Source: Sipunculus nudus (Eukaryota; Annelida; Sipuncula; Golfingiida; Sipunculidae). From it: a stretch of DNA of 64,000 nucleotides. Of this stretch, positions 36,160 through 48,695 are shown piece after piece (positions within the stretch are counted from its first letter, which is position 1; each line of letters starts with the position of its first letter). The notes under the pieces were generated by a model. That model was not told where the DNA came from and ran no database searches. It saw only the letters and a program-made list of their open reading frames with translations. Both the position numbers and the translations under genes were made by a program. The DNA lies in NCBI GenBank assembly GCA_026874595.1, contig CM049320.1, positions 12,491,964-12,555,963 of the forward strand, written 5' to 3'.

Positions 36160-38477
36160 ACATTTTGCAAAGTTTTCATTTTTCGTGATTGCAAAAGAAC
36201 TTATAAGAACTAAGTATTTGTATTGCTTATAAATTAAGAATCAATTCTACAATACTTCACTAATTTCTGGTTCAGTCATTCACTTTGACCAAGGTCACAG
36301 TTGATATTTCTTGTGTGATTACCGCATGTTTAACAACTACTAAAGCTTGTATGCATGGGCCAGTTTGGATACCATGCACAGATGAGGTTGTGACTATAGG
36401 TTGTTTCCAAAGGTATAAGACGTAATCTGTTTGTGCAGATGCATCATCCCCTCTTGTTCATCTTAGTTGATGGGGCATCTTATTCCCAAGGGTTTCATAT
36501 TTGCAATTATGTTACATTCGCAAATATTGCAAAATTAAAACCCTTGCGAATAACAAGGCAACCATAGTATACCAACCTGAAATATTATATCACTGAGAAC
36601 TTCCTCAGCCACAACCCTTTTAACATCACCACTGTCATTAGACATGTGACAGGATAGCACTTACCATTGTCATGTTTCTGAAGCTTAATTGAAGCAAGGA
36701 AAGTCAGAACTATAAGGGGGTGGGGTACAAAGAGAGAAAGACATGAAATTTCACCTATAGTTATCCACAGTTATTCACCACTATTTATTAATTGATAATT
36801 GAATGGTCTGATAGATTATGTAATTAATTGTAGATATTTCATGTTGTCAGTAATGAATATGCATATCGATCTGATCATGTTAAAATATCATTAATTTTCA
36901 CATCAGTAAACTCTTTGAAACTGTTTGATATATTTAATTTGATTTGACTTTATCTTATTCAGTTTAAAAATATTTATTTTTGCACCTGTGTAATCTTTCA
37001 ATATTTCTTCTGGTGAATAGGGTTCTAAGTCAGTATAAAAATATTGGTCAGTAGGGAAAACCTATAAAATTTTTCTTTTTGTTCTGAAAACTGAAAAGGA
37101 ATCAGGAACTTGAACTAGTAGATGGTTATTGATACCATACCCATCGAGCTAGCTTTTGGTCATGAGAGAGAATAATTTTATTAAAAATTTATGCATAGAT
37201 CTGAATATATTATAATATTGTTAATTTTCAAACAAATAAACTGTATTTAATTAATAAATTAATGATCCACAATCTTTGATTGTCATGAGTATTTTTTGTG
37301 GGATATGTTAAATTGCAAATATGGGTGTTCAGGTTCAGCAAATGGAAATCTGTACAAGAAATATAAATATTTGTACATGTTATATGGTACATTATAATTA
37401 TCCTTAAAAAATTACCACATCTAGATCTTGAATGGCCTAAATTTGTTTACCTCAAGGTGGTGTGATTTCTCAGAGATGTATCTACCTAAAAAATCCTGTG
37501 AATGAATTTTTATAACACCAGAAACCTTGTTGTTAATCAGGTGCCTGGAACCTTTTCTCTCTGTATGTCCCAAATAGCCCTGAATCTGCCGGTAATTGCA
37601 TGATTAAGCCTGTGCCCAAATGATCAACATTTTGAATGTTTTCTAATATAGAAAACCTTCAGAATTTTTGCCTTTTTTATCTCATCAGGTTTTTTGTGGC
37701 CTTGGAACATATTCTTTCTCTATAAAATTTGTAACAGGGACTTGAGCAACAGGGACACCTAAGTCTTTTTATAAGCCAGCCAGGATGGTGCCATTTGTTA
37801 GTCTTTTGTTACCGAAGCTACAGGTTATAACACCACAAACAAAACAGCAGGTCATGCAAACCTGCTGGTGTCAACAGATCAATAATGAAATTAAATAAAA
37901 AAATTAATTAACAACTAATTGCTCACCAAATTGGAAGGTAACTTTGCCAATGGAAGAAAACTTTGCTAATTTCTCCAGCAAAACTTGTAAAATCAATAAT
38001 TGCAACCTTAAAACGGGAACATCAATCTGTGTTTCATCAGCGTTATCAAGTCTAAATGGAGTAAAATATTGAAAATTACATTTGCTGTTTCTTGGGGGTG
38101 CCCCCAAGTAATTGTTAATTGATTTTCCCGAAATGAATGTAATTATTATTTGACCAATAGTTTTGCTTGAAGGAGTAAGGGTTGTCACTCCAAGTGGCTG
38201 TTGACTGATCTGTACTGCATGTGCCTTTAGCGTGATGGTTGAAATTACTTCAGTTTATATTAAGACTGTAATCTCAGTCTTGGTCTTAAACCTGTTCCCC
38301 TACCTTGCTGCAGGGATGTTTGTATCTTTATTTGTCAACATTCTGTATAAAATAAAATGCAATAGTAACTTTTGCGAGGCATCACTGAATCAGATTAACT
38401 CTTGGTTTGTGCTTTGTGGTGTAGCCTGTCCAGACATGTCTGTGTAATTTGAAGAGCTGTACGTAACCATATATTAT
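36160..38477. other. AT-rich spacer with a homeodomain-site-rich island
   Basis: 37,890-38,230 is dense in TAATTA/TTAATTG-type words (acaactaattg, gttaattgattttc, atgtaattatt) and contains the near-perfect palindrome CTTGGGGG-TG-CCCCCAAG at 38,091-38,108. A minus-strand frame across it (38,188 to 37,904) is open but unrecognised. Regulatory function is inference. The rest is unremarkable. Confidence 0.4.
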
Positions 38478-40119
38478 TAGGGCCCCGCTTGAAAAGCGGG
38501 TGCCCTATAGTAATCGACCTGTCCATCTGTCTGTCCGTCCGTCCGTCCGTCCGTCCACAAATTCTTTTCTGGATGATAACTCTAGTTAGGATTGACAGAT
38601 TGAGTTCAAACCTGAAATATATATATTAACCATCAATTATGGAAGATCCCTATCGATTTTGGGGTCCAGAGGTCAAAGGTCAAAAAAGTTATTCACAGTT
38701 TGGTGTTAAATTTTAGGTCCCTCTTTCAGCAGGTCAGAAATCATAATTGTAACCATAACTGTTTGTTCCACCTTAACAGTAGGAAAGGTCCTCATGTCAA
38801 CAGCAACGAGGCATGATATATGGTCAAAGTCAGCCATTTTTCTTAAGTTATGCAGTAAAAACGATTACTGAACACCTAGTAAGGTTGCACTCTCTCAGCA
38901 AATATGCATGCAAAAGGACACACATTGTGAACACAATAACTCCTAAAAAGTATTTCATATAAGGTCCCCAGACTCACAGCAGTGATGGACCTTTTGATGA
39001 ACTACATCATGATGAACTACATCATTGATGGATTTTCAAGGTCACAGAGGTGATAATGCTAAAATGATGTTAACCAAATTGCTCACAAACAATTTGACTA
39101 ACACTCACTGAACTTGCACCAGTAATGTTTGTTATGAAGGGCTAGGTCAAGTTTGAAGATAGACGACCTTGACAGAGGCGATAATTCTCAAATGATGTTA
39201 ATGCAATAACCCGCAAAGAATTTGATGAACAATCAAATTCATTTCTGCATAATAACTCCCCTAACATATGATGGATAGGACTCAAACATAAGATGTATCA
39301 CCCATGGCCTAAGGGAGAAGCTTATTGATATTTGGGTCAGAAGGAAAAAAAAAGGTAATAATACACAGTTTGGTGTTCATTTGCTGGTGTCTCCTTCAGC
39401 AGGCCAGAAATGGATAAATCTTTTTCGAGTCACTTGTGTACAGAGGCATTACATTTTCACAGCATATTTTGTACAGATAATTTGAAGATTCCCCAGAAAA
39501 GGATACACTGGCCCAACGCACCACAGTGGCTCTCATTCAGACCATGTTTGGACAAATCTATCTCCACTTCAGACATCTCAAGGAATTTGGACCTATTATA
39601 GTGACCATCAACAAATTTACATTGATATTCATATGTAGCAATTTTACACATCACAGTGCATCTGTTGACCCAAGCCCAAGAACAGCTGAATCTCAGTTCA
39701 AGAGAATGACCATGTTATCACTACTAACCAACAGCTGACTCTCTCTAATACTACAAGGTTCATGTACAGACTCAAGCCTCACATATAATAAGGCCAATTC
39801 AACATACAAATACTGGAAAAATATTTGACTCAGCCCAGCCAAGACTTCAACCAAGAATAATTGGCACAGGTAATACAGAAATACAGAAACTGAAAATGCA
39901 TGCAGTTCTTTTGTATCATTATTTTGATAGCTTTGATCATTTTCACTTTACCATATCTTTTCTTCCAGTTTACACATGTCAGCTGTGCTTTACAGGTCCT
40001 TTAATTTTCAAATATCACTCTTTCAGCCCATGCTACCAAAGTACACCAGATTTACAGTACTTCAGTTTATAATGACTGCAACTTTTGCGGGGCCCTTACT
40101 GACCTGTCAGTTTTCTAGT
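38478..40119 (+). mobile_element. Helentron-like element family D
   Basis: Head hairpin AGGGCCCCGCTT / AAGCGGGTGCCCT around GAA, then a (GTCC)n tract (38,533-38,556). The body has two diverged modules (38,560-38,720 and 39,237-39,420; both contain 'cacagtttggtgtt' and 'ttcagcaggtcagaaat'-like text). About 39,420-40,080 is unlike the rest. Tail: GCGGGGCCCT (inverse of the head), ACTGAC-CT-GTCAGT hairpin, TTTCTAG. No coding capacity. Confidence 0.8.
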
Positions 40120-40517
40120 TCAGGATATGATAAGTTCACAGTATTTTACTCTCAATATAATACTCAATATGATAATTATAATATATATGTCACAGTGAAC
40201 ACTTTATTTTAATTTCTGCAGTAAACTAGTATATTTCAGGATATTTCAAATTAACTTAAGTCATCTAGTTTACTTAACAATATCTCTTTGTCAACCAGGA
40301 TTAGCTTGAATGTTCCAAAGCCAACTATGAAAAGGGGGGGTCTGGACCGCCTGGACCTCCCTGGATCTGCTTCTGAGCTCAGTAGGTACCAAGTCCAGTG
40401 GTTTACTCTGGACTGGTTTCCTCCAACCCAATTCACACTACAGAACGCCACCGTATGAGCCAAGGAGAGTGCCTCATATTAGTTATTATAACTTGCTTAA
40501 CAATCCATGTTAAATAA
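40120..40517. other. Spacer
   Basis: Nothing recognised; includes a seven-G run near 40,335. Confidence 0.45.
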
Positions 40518-40521
40518 TTAA

Positions 40522-41017
40522 AGGGGCCCAATCACCTTTAAAGCATGTTGAGTTAACATGAAAAAAGCTTCTTCCCTTTAAAATAAATATATACCTGCCA
40601 AAATATTGCCCTGAAACCATTTGTTTTCTCCTGTTAACAACTGTTAAGACAGTGAACCGGGCACGATGAAAGTTGTCAACATAAACACAGCGCGCGGGGC
40701 TGTGTGCGTCGCTGAGCCAAAATGCATGTCAATCAGGAGATGCCCGGTCTGTCTTGGCCCAAAAAATGTAATACATGTTTCTGCTGGCTGAAACACAGCG
40801 TAATGCCCCTCTTAATTGGACCTCCAGTCACACGGCCTTGTTATGGTAAACAGACTGTGTTTACCAACATGCAGAACCAAAACATGGTGTTAAACAGCCA
40901 TATGCGAGGAAATGAGACCTTGTGCTGGGATGGTTTTGCCAGGAAACATTTGTATAAAGCAAAACTGAACTGATAGTGTGAAAGAATAGCCATAATTTAG
41001 CTCCTGATTATGTCTCT
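40522..41017 (+). mobile_element. TTAA-flanked short element, copy 3 (496 bp)
   Basis: TTAA at 40,518-40,521 and 41,018-41,021. Inverted ends AGGGGCCCAATCACCT and, from the right end, AGAGACATAATCAGGAG. The interior differs from the other copies and contains a GC/CpG-rich patch (cacagcgcgcggggctgtgtgcg, about 40,685-40,707) plus an open frame at 40,722-40,973 with no recognised homology, so it may have acquired foreign sequence. Confidence 0.7.
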
Positions 41018-41021
41018 TTAA

Positions 41022-41949
41022 TGTTTAAAAAAGCTTTTCTTTGTTACTGTGATGGTAATCTGTGTTTTTTTACAGGGCTAGTACATGGCGGTACTAAGTA
41101 TGAATGAAGGAATAAACAATATAAAAATGTGTCATAATTATTGGTGTGCCATCTACATTCCAGGAATTCTTTATGCAGTACTAAAAACTTAAAAAGGCTT
41201 TTGAGCAGATGTAATGTGGTGTCATCTTTATTTCTTATGTGCAGTTGTATGAAGGATTTTCCAGTGGAAGGTTATATATTAACCATAAATTATTACAACA
41301 GACTCAAAATATATTTTTTTAATAATTGCAATTTGCTGACTTGATCCACTTACGCATGTTACAAATCTGTGACATTGATTTTTAAATCCCTGTGCTTTTA
41401 CTTAAGAATTGAACTGTATTCAAGACAACAGCAAAAGTAAAAACTGTCATATTCATGTGACACAGACTGAAAGGCTTAAAACATTGTATCCAATGATTTG
41501 TATGACGATAATTCAAATCTTTGCTCACAGATTCTGTTATCTGCATAATTTTGGAGGCAAGTGTGTGGAAACCCAACTTCTTGCATATAAATGAGACAGG
41601 TTTATCCAGCTAATGTGACAAACCCTTGGAAAACATGATCTCTGATACTGTTCTATATGCATGTATTCTATCTGGCAGCTGGACTTGTATGTTTTAGGAT
41701 CAATGGACAATTTGTGCTGACAGACAGGACCAGACTAAACGTTTGTCAAACATTGGCGGATGACTCTGATTTCCATAATTACCATTGTCAATACCTCTCC
41801 TCTAGTTTAATTTCTGGGGATTTATGTTTTGGTTAGACAAATGTGCACTTCTGGCTGTCTGTAAGCCAAGCAGTTTCCTCGGACTTTTATGGCATTTGAT
41901 CATTTTTAAGAAACTTTTATTCAGATGAAGCTATGTATACATATATGTA

Positions 41950-42014
<65 letters not shown>

Positions 42015-44999
42015 AATGGTTTACTGCAATAAACAACAGCTATAGTGCTCTATGGTATGACACAAGAGCTTTATAATTATACAAATATACATATATATAT
42101 TAGTGATTATTTTATTCATGTTTACATAACAAATCTGTCCTTTCCTTCAGAACTATTTATCTAGAACGTTTTAAGTTTTCATTGACCATCAATCATTTCA
42201 ACACCAACTTACATTAGATATATACTGGATTATCTCTTTGACCCTGTTGGCCTCCGTTAATGTGTATGCTATTTTCACACATTTTTCTGACATGTTTTAT
42301 ATAGTATAACAGTTTCATTAATTCAATAATCAAATGTGCAGTGACACTGTCATGTGTCAATGATTCAGAATCGTTGCTGGCTGTTAGTTCACCATGGAAC
42401 ACTAATGAGTGGTCTGGATATAATCTAGCAACAGTCAGTTTTTTCAGCTTTTAGCTATATTCATCTCTCTCCCCTCTAGTTTTTCCTTTCCTATAGTCTG
42501 TTTCATCCCCTCATGTCCACCTGTTTTTTGCGATGAATTTTTTTATTAATTACATTTCAAGGGAAAAAAATGAAAGTGTAGAGGAATAAAGGATCTAATC
42601 TTCAACAAGGTAATTAAATACCTACCTTACACTTTATAGAAGAAACAGTATAATTTGAAAATATGAGAAATCATTCAACATTTTACAACATATTAGACCC
42701 AGTTATGGCGGTCAAGGTCATTGATCACATGTAAAAACAGCTTCAACTGACAGTTGCTGATTGGACGATGACATATGTAAACACTCTAAAAAATACTACT
42801 AGCTTAAACAAAGATTGCTACTTATGCAGGGACACATCATGCATATCTGCCAGATCATTGTGATTGAACTAGAAAGTTGTTAATTTATTAATTTATGTGG
42901 GATTTATTGTAAAATTCTTAATTTTCAGATTAGGTTTTCACTTCCATAAGTAGATTTCTAGAAAATTATTGACAAAAATAAACTTTTAAGAAAATGATCT
43001 ACAAAAAAAACAGGTGGACAGCAGGTGGTAAAATGGACTATAGTTATCAAACACTCCAAAGACTGGCACTTCTTCCACTGCTGAATGAGCATGCATGCAC
43101 CTTAAGTGAGGTCCCAGACATCCTCAGCTAGAGAACTGGAATGCCAGCTTTTCCTTTCTTAATTCTCTTTACTCTACAAGATGCCATTTATCTTTGCCAA
43201 TAGGTTTTATCTTATCTTGCCATAATCAATAAAGGAGAGATAAGCATGGCCTTATGATGAGTATTTACTGTATCTGTGCCAGTGCGGATCTCAGTTGGCT
43301 GTTCTTTTGTTATAGATGTGTATTGTGGTTATAATCTGTCTGGAAGCACTTTTCTTTTTCAAATTACCATTGTGAGAGGGGATTCTTTAGATTATCAGAC
43401 CAGGTTTTGTGTCTGGGAATGCAAGCAAAACACTTAACATGTCAGGTGCATGCCTTTGCAGCTATTGAAGCACCAGTATTTTAAGCTAGTGACTAAGTTC
43501 ATTTATTTACTTCTGCACATTTAAGTACTCATTTGAAATAAATACAAGAAAAAATGAAATTTTAACATTTTCAGAGCCCATCAGGGAAGACTTCTGTAAG
43601 CTAAAGAACAGGTCACTGGAGTGTAGATAAAGGCCTCTCATAGGACAAAGATTGAATTAATGTGCTGACTTTAGTCTTTAAGGCCTTTGTTTTTTTACTC
43701 ACCAGATTATATATGCAAGCTGTAGGTATGTAGGAACATGCTCATGGAATGGTTCCAGAAATTAAAAGAAGATAAATCTAGTGGGGTAAAGATTTACTAA
43801 CATACAAAGCTGTCACAAAAACGCTTGAGATCTAAGAAATAGTCCCTTCACTCAACTTCTTGGGCCAACTAATGCATGGGTGTGGTATGTCTGTGCATCA
43901 CACATAAGTAATCTGTTGTTTACACACACAGCAGGTGTGCACCTTTGATCAGCTGAGTCGTATGGCTCATACAAACGCACTTGAAAACGACGAAATAGCA
44001 GTTGAAAATGAAGACATATTATACTGAAGCTTAGCCCCTTATCCTGTTGCTAAATGAGGCTATGAAAAAAGCGTTCATGGGGAACTGTCATGACTAATAT
44101 TTCAGATACAGTGTTTAATAGAAGATATGAACTAAAAATTATGAAAAAAAAAAACACACAAGTGATGGATACAGCTGATTTTTATGCAACTAAAGAATGC
44201 TTCTTTAATTAAGCATTAAATCATATTAAATTCTTCTACTTAAGGATATTGACCTCATTTTAGCTATATATATAGCTTTTCAAATGTCACCTCTGTAATT
44301 AGTATTGGAATATTGAAAGTTTTACTAAACCATTGGAATCATGGATTTTCAAACCCATCAGCTCTCTTCAATCCAGAGTATGACTTCTGTCTAAAAAAAA
44401 ATATTCCAACTACGAAGTTCTTCTGTGTAATGAATCTCATCCTGAGCTCTCTCAGTCCGACACCATTCACACAAGACTTGACGTCTGGAAGATTATTAAT
44501 CAGTTTTAGTATGATGGATAGTGGAGGGCTTGTATAACATCAGACAAGAGTTGTGAGTGGAATGGTAAAAAATGTCATGTAAATACAAAGAATGTGTCTA
44601 CAGTGCTGCCTGCTACTCTCCAGGCAATGCTGTTCAAAGTGACATAAAGCTACAGACCAGAATTATAAAGGAGATTTTTATAGCCATGAAAAAGGTTTAC
44701 TTCTAGATGTGTACAGTATATGATATAAATTTGCTTCACTAGATGTTTAACGTGCCCACACAAAACCTTGGGATATCCGATTATTTGAACCTGTCTGCTC
44801 TATATGGTGTGTAGATCAGTAGATGTTAGTTACATGGGCCCAGAGTATAGTGGTTATCAAATCTCAGTTTGGAAAAAAAAAATCCAGTTTTATTTTTTTA
44901 CAGCTGTGTGTTTGCTTACATTGAAGAGTGACACAAATAAAACCTGATTGTTTTCAACTTTATGAGCGTTGGTCTATGAGGAATAATAATTATTGCCTT
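41022..44999. other. AT-rich spacer
   Basis: No gene. At 43,561-43,594 an acceptor (ttttaacattttcag), 21 bases and GTAAGC mimic a microexon; too weak to call. 44,400-44,490 is slightly GC-richer. Confidence 0.45.
41955..42012. repeat. (AT)n microsatellite, about 29 copies
   Basis: Uninterrupted AT dinucleotides preceded by an imperfect TATGTA lead. Confidence 0.98.
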
Positions 45000-45490
45000 T
45001 AGGGTGTATCTTAGCAATAAGCATAAGCACATTTATTTATATTGCTTAACATATCCAGTAATAAAACTGCTCAAGGCGCATTTCATAAAATAGCACACGA
45101 TATGATACAATATAAACTAAAATCCTAGATAATAAAAATCATTACAAGTAAGCACATGCAAACAGATATGTTTTCAACTTTGATTTGAAGCATTTAAGGG
45201 ACTCAGCATTTCTGACACTGTCAGGTAACTTATTCCACTTCGATAGTGCGGCAAATGCAAATGCTCTGTCACCATATGAAAAGGTTCATGACTTAGGCTG
45301 CACAAGTACAGTATGACTAGGCTGATGAATAGATATCATTTCCGAAGTGTATTCAAGAGCGATGCTGTTAATGGCACAGTAGGTGAACATCAAAATTTGA
45401 TATAAGATCCTCTGTTTTATTGGCAACCAATGTAGTTATTGTGATACTGGAGGAATGTGTTCACGTGTCTAATCAGGCATTATAATGATA
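45000..45490 (+). mobile_element. Fragment of a widespread animal interspersed repeat
   Basis: Text such as 'tttatttatattgcttaacatatcca', 'gctcaaggcgcattt', 'taacttattccacttcgatagtgcggcaaa', 'gctctgtcaccatatgaaaagg' and 'tattggcaaccaatgtag' resembles a repeat I know from many aquatic invertebrate and fish genomes. It breaks off near 45,490. I cannot assign it to a named class; the match is from memory. Confidence 0.4.
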
Positions 45491-46396
45491 ATTTCTCATC
45501 CATCTTCACAAGTTGAGTGATCACAGACCATCATGCTATATAACATTCTGTGGAAAGACATTGATTTGTATATAAACAAGGAACTTGGATGGAATTACAA
45601 AAAATCATACTTTCATGAAGGGCACAGAAATTAAGCCAAACAAGTGTATACACTAGGGTTAAACAATACATTAATTATAAAAAAAAGTATTGGAATGGAA
45701 TTAACATCTAAGACAGTCTGGCTAACTGCTAGTTTTCTTTTAATTTTTTACCAGCAGATTTGAAAAAAAAAAAGAAAGCTAATAAAACCCCCGGCTTCAT
45801 TTTTTGGTCCCAGAGGCCTTAGAACAGTATATTTTCTGGTTCGGTCTTAGGACTCAGTCATGCTAAAAGATATATCAACTAGTTGTTACCTGTAATGACC
45901 TGCAGTTGTATGAAGTCATGAACAGTCATGAAATGGTCATATGATTATTTAAGTCAGTGGTGATCGCTTGTGGTTGTGAAGGATCCTTGATCATAAGCAA
46001 AAATCTTCCAACGACTGGCTTGCATGGTCCTGGGTGGTTGGAGATAATCAAGACTTGTCTTTAAGGGGTGTGGATCAACTAATGTGCAACCATTTTACAA
46101 TTTTCTTGACAAAAGTTAAAAAACTATATGCCTCTTCCACCAGTGGTCAATCATTTTGGTGGTTTTTGACAGATGTAAGGCAATCTGACACACACAAAAA
46201 AGGCCATCTGGCACAACATATAGACTAGTCGCACGATTGTTGTGGATTATTTGTCATAAGCTGGTCATGTGACAAGTTGCAATGAATCAAGTTGCAGATT
46301 ATCACTGGTGGTCATGTGATGTTCATGCAATAGTCTTATCCTAATCTGACCATTTTTAGACAAAAAGTCACACAGTCACAAGGACCACCTGTCTAT
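45491..46396. other. AT-rich spacer
   Basis: Nothing recognised. Confidence 0.45.
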
Positions 46397-47067
46397 TCAG
46401 CTCAGCTGACTGAAAGTCACCCGAGCTATAGCGATCACTCCTTTTCTGTCATCTGTCTGTCTGTCAGACCGTCTAGTCCTTAACCAGGCACAAAGTGTAA
46501 CTGCTGGACATGGAATCTTTGACTTTGGGGGGGGGGGGGGGGTTCCATGAAAAATCTCCTAGGAAACCTGAATTTAGGTCTCTGTTACCCATATCCTCTG
46601 AGCTATGGGGCTCAGATGAACCCCCAAGAATAATAAAGAATTTGTTACAATAGCTCCAGGATCTGAACAACTAATGCATTGATCACCATGATTTTTTTTT
46701 CACATGCATATTTATCATGGGGTGTTTCATCAGTTCCTGCATACTGGTGATGCCAGTCATGCCACCTGTTTTTTTTTCAAATTTTACACATTTTTTCTCA
46801 ATTTTTGAGACCTTTAAAGATATGGTTGTCTGTTAACAGGGCACAAATCTTAATCATTGCTCCAAGAACCTTCAAACATGACATCCAAGGAGGGCCATGA
46901 AAAATCTCCTAAGAAACTGTACATTAATTATGTTACTCATAGCCCCAAAGCTAAGCTCCAGTTGAATGGGGATACCACCTACAAAAATTGGCATTCATAT
47001 TATAAAATTTGTTTTGTTAATGTCTTCCAAGTCAGCTGAGCATCATGACCCATGGGTCACTTATTTT
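46397..47067 (+). mobile_element. Helentron-like element family B, short copy B4
   Basis: Head AGCTCAGCTGAC / GTCACCCGAGCT, short tgtctgtctgtcagaccg tract, tail CAGCTGAGC (47,033-47,041) and GACCCATGGGTC, then ACTTATTTTT. The body is only ~600 bp: two diverged modules each with 'ccatgaaaaatctccta(a/g)gaaac' and 'ccc(a/c)(a/t)a(g/t)...gagct'-like text (46,540-46,640 and 46,895-46,960). A distinct B subfamily. Contains (G)16 at 46,527-46,542. Confidence 0.78.
46527..46542. repeat. (G)16 homopolymer
   Basis: Sixteen consecutive G residues inside B4. Confidence 0.97.
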
Positions 47068-48440
47068 TACTATGGTTGCATGTGTTCATAGCTCAAGTGT
47101 GACTCCATGGGGCTTTAGGTAACTTACCTTGTTATTCTTTTAAATTATCAATTTATTGAAGTGCCTGAATGACCATCCCTTCCTACTGATGAATCACTAT
47201 GCCTAATTATCACATCATCACTGCTCAGTAATGGCTGATTTTATGTTCATATTTCTAACAAAGGATCGGATTAAGGATAAAAAAAGCTCTCTAAATTGAT
47301 ACTTTTTCACTGTGCTTGGCAGATTAATTTGTGGCGCATCTATTTATTTTCTGGCACTGCTCCAACTATATGTACCACAGGGAGCAATAATAGATATTTT
47401 TAGCCCAGTGACATTTAGAATTAACTAGATAATGGGATAATATAGTGGAAAATCTGTACATGGAATAGGCAGTGTAAGTTACATGTTTTAATCCTAAGTG
47501 GATATCGGAGTATTATCAGATTTGGGTTAATGGAACTGAAACAGGAGGAGACTATGGGTAATGTCCACAGAAACATGCTTCTGTGTGGAGAGTAGCTGCC
47601 AAATATGGGTAAGAGAGACATCCATCATGGTGCTTTGTGGGTAAAATTCCACTAAAAAACGGTATTAGTTGAAGGCAGAAGAATGCTTAAAACAAGATCA
47701 ATATTGGCAGGACCTGGCCTTGCGCTTTTCATTCTTTATGACTAGAGAACCCCTGACATTTCCAGATACCAGGGAAATTACCGTACTGTTGTATTAATAT
47801 AAAAGGTATCATAAATAACTGTGACAGTATAAATATTTACAGGCTACTATTTTGGGTCACATGTTCCATTCAGTTCCAAAGTTCATTCATCAGCTCCTAT
47901 TTCCTGGATGGCCTTGACCATAATGCTGCTGGGGGAAACTTCTGTCTACAGACTGCCCCCGTCATTTCTTACCATTTATATCTCAGGTTTATAAGATAAC
48001 AGAGGTTTGTAAATGAGGTTTAGTCTGAAAGAAATATCTTAAAATAAAGTTTTGTTTTTAAATATGTTCTGTCATTTTGTGCATTAAAAACTGGGTGGCC
48101 ATGATGTATTACTATGTGAGTGGTGTGCCATTAAATTAATTTTATTGATGATTGGTCACTTTCTTTCAGAATTGATTTAATTGTATGGTCGCACTTTTGC
48201 ATAATTAGTCACGAATAGTTATGTATGCATATGGAAAGAGATTAACCAAAAAATATTCTAATCCTGTCAGTGATATAAGTAATTAAGAGAAGACACAACA
48301 TAGAATACAACATTAAAACTAAATCATGTGTGGCAAACAAGTGTCAACAACTTAGTCTTCACTTTGACCTTTCAGAATTATCCATAAGTCTGGATGAATT
48401 TACGTGGTCAATATTTTATCTGTATAAAAAAAAGCAAATT
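47068..48440. other. AT-rich spacer
   Basis: Nothing assignable. Confidence 0.45.
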
Positions 48441-48695
48441 TGTGCATCATACCTGCGGATCCTAGGTGTGTGTCATCGATATTGCTGGGTCATAACACGG
48501 AGGTACCCCTGAAAGGCGTACTCGTTCGTGGTTGAAATACGACTCTGGGGCACAGTCTCCTCACAAAGCCTGCAGAGCGCTCACCCTGGGTGGAGGCAGA
48601 CTGTGAAAATTTCTCACCTCCTTGGCTGAGATTCAAACTCATGATCTCCCAGCTTTGAGTCCTGCACTTTGTCCCTGAGCCACAGAAGCCGTTTA
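48441..48695 (-). mobile_element. tRNA-derived SINE, copy 2
   Basis: Read on the minus strand from 48,695: AACGGCTTCTG, box A TGGCTCAGGG (good match to TRGCNNAGNGG), box B AGTTTGAATC, then the same body as copy 1 (cccagggtgagc; gactgtgccccagagtcgt; cgaacgagtacgcc; gatgacacacac). It has the better-preserved box A of the two. Confidence 0.8.

Noticed and set aside
43576-43596. Possible 21-bp microexon between TTTTCAG and GTAAGC
   Set aside because: Short consensus pairs occur often by chance in 64 kb; no supporting coding context.
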